From: Oscillospiraceae bacterium
GTDB taxonomy: Bacteria; Bacillota; Clostridia; Oscillospirales; Oscillospiraceae
DNA: 33,774 nt
Reading direction: 5' to 3'
Assembly: GCA_017522015.1 (NCBI GenBank)
Contig: JAFXAW010000028.1
Location: 1-33,774 of the forward strand
Within the stretch, counting starts at the first letter, position 1. Each line of letters begins with the position of its first letter. Below the pieces are notes generated by a model, which worked only from the letters and a program-made list of their open reading frames with translations, was not told the DNA's origin and ran no database searches. The translations under genes and the position numbers were made by a program. Below are positions 31,790 to 33,774 of this stretch, in pieces.

Positions 31790-32002
31790 GACAAACAGTT
31801 CCCGGCGCGTAGACGGAATAAAGCCGGCCGGCAAGCCCCGCGGAGGAGGCACAGCCACCCGCGCGCGGCATCCGGAAACAGAACCGAAAACGATTCCCGG
31901 CGCGAAGCCGGCAAGCCAAGCGGCAAAGCCGCGCATCTATAAATCATTTGCACCGCAAGCCCGCGTGGGCAAAGGAAAGCCCAAAGCGCTTTCCGAAAAA
32001 TA
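31790..32002 (+). other. Spacer between queH and the preQ1 riboswitch
   Basis: No supported gene. TTCCCGGCGCG occurs twice (31799-31809 and 31894-31904) with a third looser copy near 31777, followed by GCCGGCAAGCC-like words, suggesting decayed direct repeats. A frame to 32003 encodes a Lys/Arg/Pro-rich tail without a start site. Confidence 0.4.
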
Positions 32003-32031
32003 ACAGGTTCCCTCACCCTGATCAAAAAGGA
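32003..32031 (+). promoter_or_regulatory. PreQ1-I riboswitch controlling queT
   Basis: A compact preQ1 class I aptamer. P1 pairs CAGG (32004-32007) with CCTG (32017-32020). The loop TTCCCTCAC supplies the ligand-binding C and pseudoknot bases, and the A-rich tail ends in AAAAAGGA, whose GG can pair with the loop CC. Because GG belongs to the Shine-Dalgarno of queT, ligand binding should shut translation. Confidence 0.85.
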
Positions 32032-32042
32032 ATGAAAACAAC

Positions 32043-32555
32043 GTGAACTTTTCGACAAAGAAGCTTGTGGTTTCCGCGGTGGTCGCGGCGCTCTATGTAC
32101 TGCTTGGCCTGCTCAGCAGCGCGCTGGGTCTGGCATGGGGGCCGGTGCAGCTTCGCCTGAGCGAAGCGCTGTGCGTGCTGCCCTGTATCCTGCCCGGCAG
32201 TGCGCTGGGGCTCACGATCGGCTGCGTGATCTTCAATCTGCTCAGCCCTTACGGGCCTGTCGATCTGATCTGCGGCAGTCTGGCGACGCTTGTGGCGGCG
32301 CTGGCCACCGCAAAAATCAAAAAACCCGCCCTTGCATGGCTGCCGCCGGTGCTGTGCAACGCCCTTGTGATCGGCGCCATGCTCGCCTGGTATGAAACGG
32401 GCTTTTCCGCCGGCTTCTGGCGGCTTTTCGGCCTGAACGCCCTTTGGGTCGGGCTCGGGGAGGCGCTCAGCTGCTGCCTTCTCGGCGCATTTCTGCTCAA
32501 ACTCGTTCCAAAGCTGCCTTCGCTGCGAGGCATGATAAAGGGGGATCCGTCATGA
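32043..32555 (+). CDS. queT: QueT-family queuosine-precursor transporter (ECF S component)
   Basis: A 170-residue membrane protein with five or six hydrophobic helices, of the QueT family of ECF transporter substrate-binding subunits for preQ1/preQ0-type precursors. Family features are LSSALGLAWGPVQLRLSEAL near the start and PGSALGLTIGCVIFNLLSPY with GPVDLICGSLATL. The preQ1 riboswitch directly upstream is strong independent support. The shared ECF energising module is not in the window. The start is GTG 32043; an ATG at 32032 abuts the ribosome site and reads only four codons before a stop that overlaps the GTG. The end overlaps galU (ATGA). Confidence 0.93.
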   Translation: MNFSTKKLVVSAVVAALYVLLGLLSSALGLAWGPVQLRLSEALCVLPCILPGSALGLTIGCVIFNLLSPYGPVDLICGSLATLVAALATAKIKKPALAWLPPVLCNALVIGAMLAWYETGFSAGFWRLFGLNALWVGLGEALSCCLLGAFLLKLVPKLPSLRGMIKGDPS

Positions 32556-33418
32556 AAGTCAGAAAAGCGATCATTCCCGCCGCCGGACTCGGCACGCGTA
32601 TGCTCCCGAACACCAAGAGCATCCCCAAGGAGATGCTCCCGCTCGTGGACAAACCGGTGATCCAGTACATTGTGGAGGAAGCGGTTTCCGCCGGCATCGA
32701 GGAAATCCTCATCATCACCAACCGCGGCAAAAGCTCGATGGAGGATTATTTCGACTATGCGCCCGATCTGGAAAAGGCGCTGTTGCGCGACGGGAAGACC
32801 CGCGAGTGCGAAACGATCCGCGCCGCGGCGGACATGGCGGATGTGTTTTTCCTGCGCCAGAAGGAGACCAAGGGCCTTGGCCACGCGGTGTGGCGCGCGA
32901 ATAGCTTTGTCGGCAACGAGCCCTTTGCCGTGCTGCTCGGGGACGACATCATGCTCTCGGAAACGCCGGTGCTGCGGCAGCTTGTGGACGCGGCGGAGAA
33001 ATACGGCTGCTCGGCTATCGCCGCGCGCGAGGTGGAGGATGAGGACATCGTGAAGTATTCCTCCCTGCAGATCAGCCCGCTGGAGGATCGGATCTATCGC
33101 ATCCACGACATGAACGAGAAGCCGACGCTCTCCGAGAAGCTCTCCAACTATGCCATTCTCGGCCGCTATGTGCTCACGCCGGAGATTTTTTCGATTCTGG
33201 AATCGACACCGCCCGGCCGCAATAATGAGATTCAGCTCACGGACGGCATGCGCGAGCTCTGCCATCAGCAGAGCATGGTCGCCGTGGATTTCGAGGGGCG
33301 GCGCTATGACACGGGCAACCTCTGCGGCTATCTGGAGGCGACGATTGACTTTGCGCTGCGCAATGCGGAAGTCGGCCCCTGGCTGCGCGAATTTATGCGC
33401 AGAAAAATTGCCGAGTGA
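32552..33418 (+). CDS. galU: UTP-glucose-1-phosphate uridylyltransferase
   Basis: Makes UDP-glucose for cell-envelope glycans. The 288-residue protein has the nucleotide-binding signature IIPAAGLGTRMLPNTKSIPK, then LPLVDKPVIQYIVEEA, TKGLGHAVWRA and LLGDDIM, and a C-terminal YDTGNLCGYLEATIDFA, all in GalU order and at the usual length. The ATG at 32552 overlaps the queT stop and follows GGGGG; the frame is open further upstream within queT but lacks a site there. It is followed by a tRNA cluster with its own promoter. Confidence 0.96.
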   Translation: MKVRKAIIPAAGLGTRMLPNTKSIPKEMLPLVDKPVIQYIVEEAVSAGIEEILIITNRGKSSMEDYFDYAPDLEKALLRDGKTRECETIRAAADMADVFFLRQKETKGLGHAVWRANSFVGNEPFAVLLGDDIMLSETPVLRQLVDAAEKYGCSAIAAREVEDEDIVKYSSLQISPLEDRIYRIHDMNEKPTLSEKLSNYAILGRYVLTPEIFSILESTPPGRNNEIQLTDGMRELCHQQSMVAVDFEGRRYDTGNLCGYLEATIDFALRNAEVGPWLREFMRRKIAE

Positions 33419-33447
33419 ATTTTGCTGCACAAAATGAAAAAACCTGC

Positions 33448-33476
33448 TTGACAAGCGGGACTGTCTTTAGTATAAT
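33448..33476 (+). promoter_or_regulatory. Perfect consensus promoter of the tRNA cluster
   Basis: TTGACA (33448-33453), 17 bases, TATAAT (33471-33476): an exact sigma-A consensus, as expected for stable RNA. The first tRNA begins about 20 bases after the predicted start site. Confidence 0.93.
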
Positions 33477-33502
33477 GGCAAAGCTGTTGAAGGAACGGTC
33501 GC

Positions 33503-33579
33503 GGGAGCATAGCTCAGCTGGTTAGAGCACCTGCCTTACAAGCAGGGGGTCACTGGTTCGAGTCCAGTTGTTCCCACCA
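33503..33579 (+). tRNA. tRNA-Val (anticodon TAC)
   Basis: A 77-base cloverleaf. The acceptor GGGAGCA pairs with TGTTCCC (one G-U), the anticodon arm is CCTGC-CTTACAA-GCAGG with anticodon TAC, the T arm contains GGTTCGAGTCC, and CCA is encoded at 33577-33579. Confidence 0.97.
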
Positions 33580-33628
33580 GCTCTCGTAATCGTGAATCTG
33601 CGGCTCCGTGCGGAATGCCGGTTTTTAT

Positions 33629-33705
33629 GGCTCAGTAGTTCAGTTGGTTAGAACGCCAGCCTGTCACGCTGGAGGTCGACGGTTCGAGCCCGTTCTGAGT
33701 CGCCA
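33629..33705 (+). tRNA. tRNA-Asp (anticodon GTC)
   Basis: A 77-base cloverleaf. The acceptor GGCTCAG pairs with CTGAGTC, the anticodon arm is CCAGC-CTGTCAC-GCTGG, the discriminator is G, and CCA is encoded at 33703-33705. It lies 49 bases after tRNA-Val, likely the same transcript. Confidence 0.97.
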
Positions 33706-33708
33706 TTT

Positions 33709-33774
<66 letters not shown>

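Noticed and set aside
31656-32003. Basic Lys/Arg/Pro-rich frame after queH
   Set aside because: No start site of its own; it begins inside queH in another frame and runs through decayed repeats.

Overview
The window reads as a chromosomal segment of a GC-rich, low-oxygen Firmicute, most likely a gut Clostridia of the Oscillospiraceae/Ruminococcaceae type. This is inferred from gene content, GGAGG-type ribosome binding sites, near-consensus sigma-A promoters and the mosaic of short palindromic intergenic repeats. I could not run a search to name a genus. No phage, IS transposase, CRISPR array or defence island is visible. Most of the region is ordinary core genome. The unusual material lies in the spacers: structured repeats, two tandem arrays, a riboswitch, a leaderless gene and a candidate small RNA.

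Region 1 (1-10217, + strand). A repeat-rich spacer is followed by uvrB, a MATE exporter broken by an apparent 1-base deletion, polA (no intact proofreading motif), a zincin-like metallopeptidase, rimI, an acyltransferase-3 membrane protein, tsaD and radC. From polA onward the genes overlap or nearly touch and look co-transcribed.

Region 2 (10218-18544). About 800 bases of non-coding DNA hold a strong hairpin and a 300-base inverted pair of structured repeats. Then, on the minus strand, come a BMP-type nucleoside ABC importer (lipoprotein, double ATPase, two permeases), xpt with a long hairpin-bearing leader, and rodA. The lipoprotein gene is separated from the ATPase gene by two hairpins, which suggests differential expression.

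Region 3 (18545-22354, + strand). tsaE and tsaB, then upp and a sodium:solute symporter, end at a strong terminator. With tsaD and rimI about 10 kb upstream, most of the t6A tRNA-modification genes are in the window, split into two blocks. xpt, upp, the BMP transporter and the dCMP deaminase form a loose nucleobase and nucleotide salvage neighbourhood.

Region 4 (22355-28649). A 32-residue membrane microprotein and rsmE lie on the minus strand. A ferritin-like protein and an AlaX-type tRNA editing protein follow, bracketed by two unrelated tandem-repeat arrays (35 bp and 26/27 bp units). Then a UroD/MtaA-like protein and a nitrilase-family hydrolase are divergently transcribed. A promoter plus terminator with no convincing ORF between them (28420-28572) is a candidate small RNA.

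Region 5 (28650-33774). A stomatin-like SPFH protein and NfeD form a membrane-microdomain pair behind a promoter with nested palindromes. Next are a dCMP deaminase, queH with a promoter that places its start codon at +1, a preQ1-I riboswitch ahead of queT, galU, and a tRNA cluster (Val, Asp, Phe) with a perfect TTGACA-17-TATAAT promoter. The last tRNA runs off the window.
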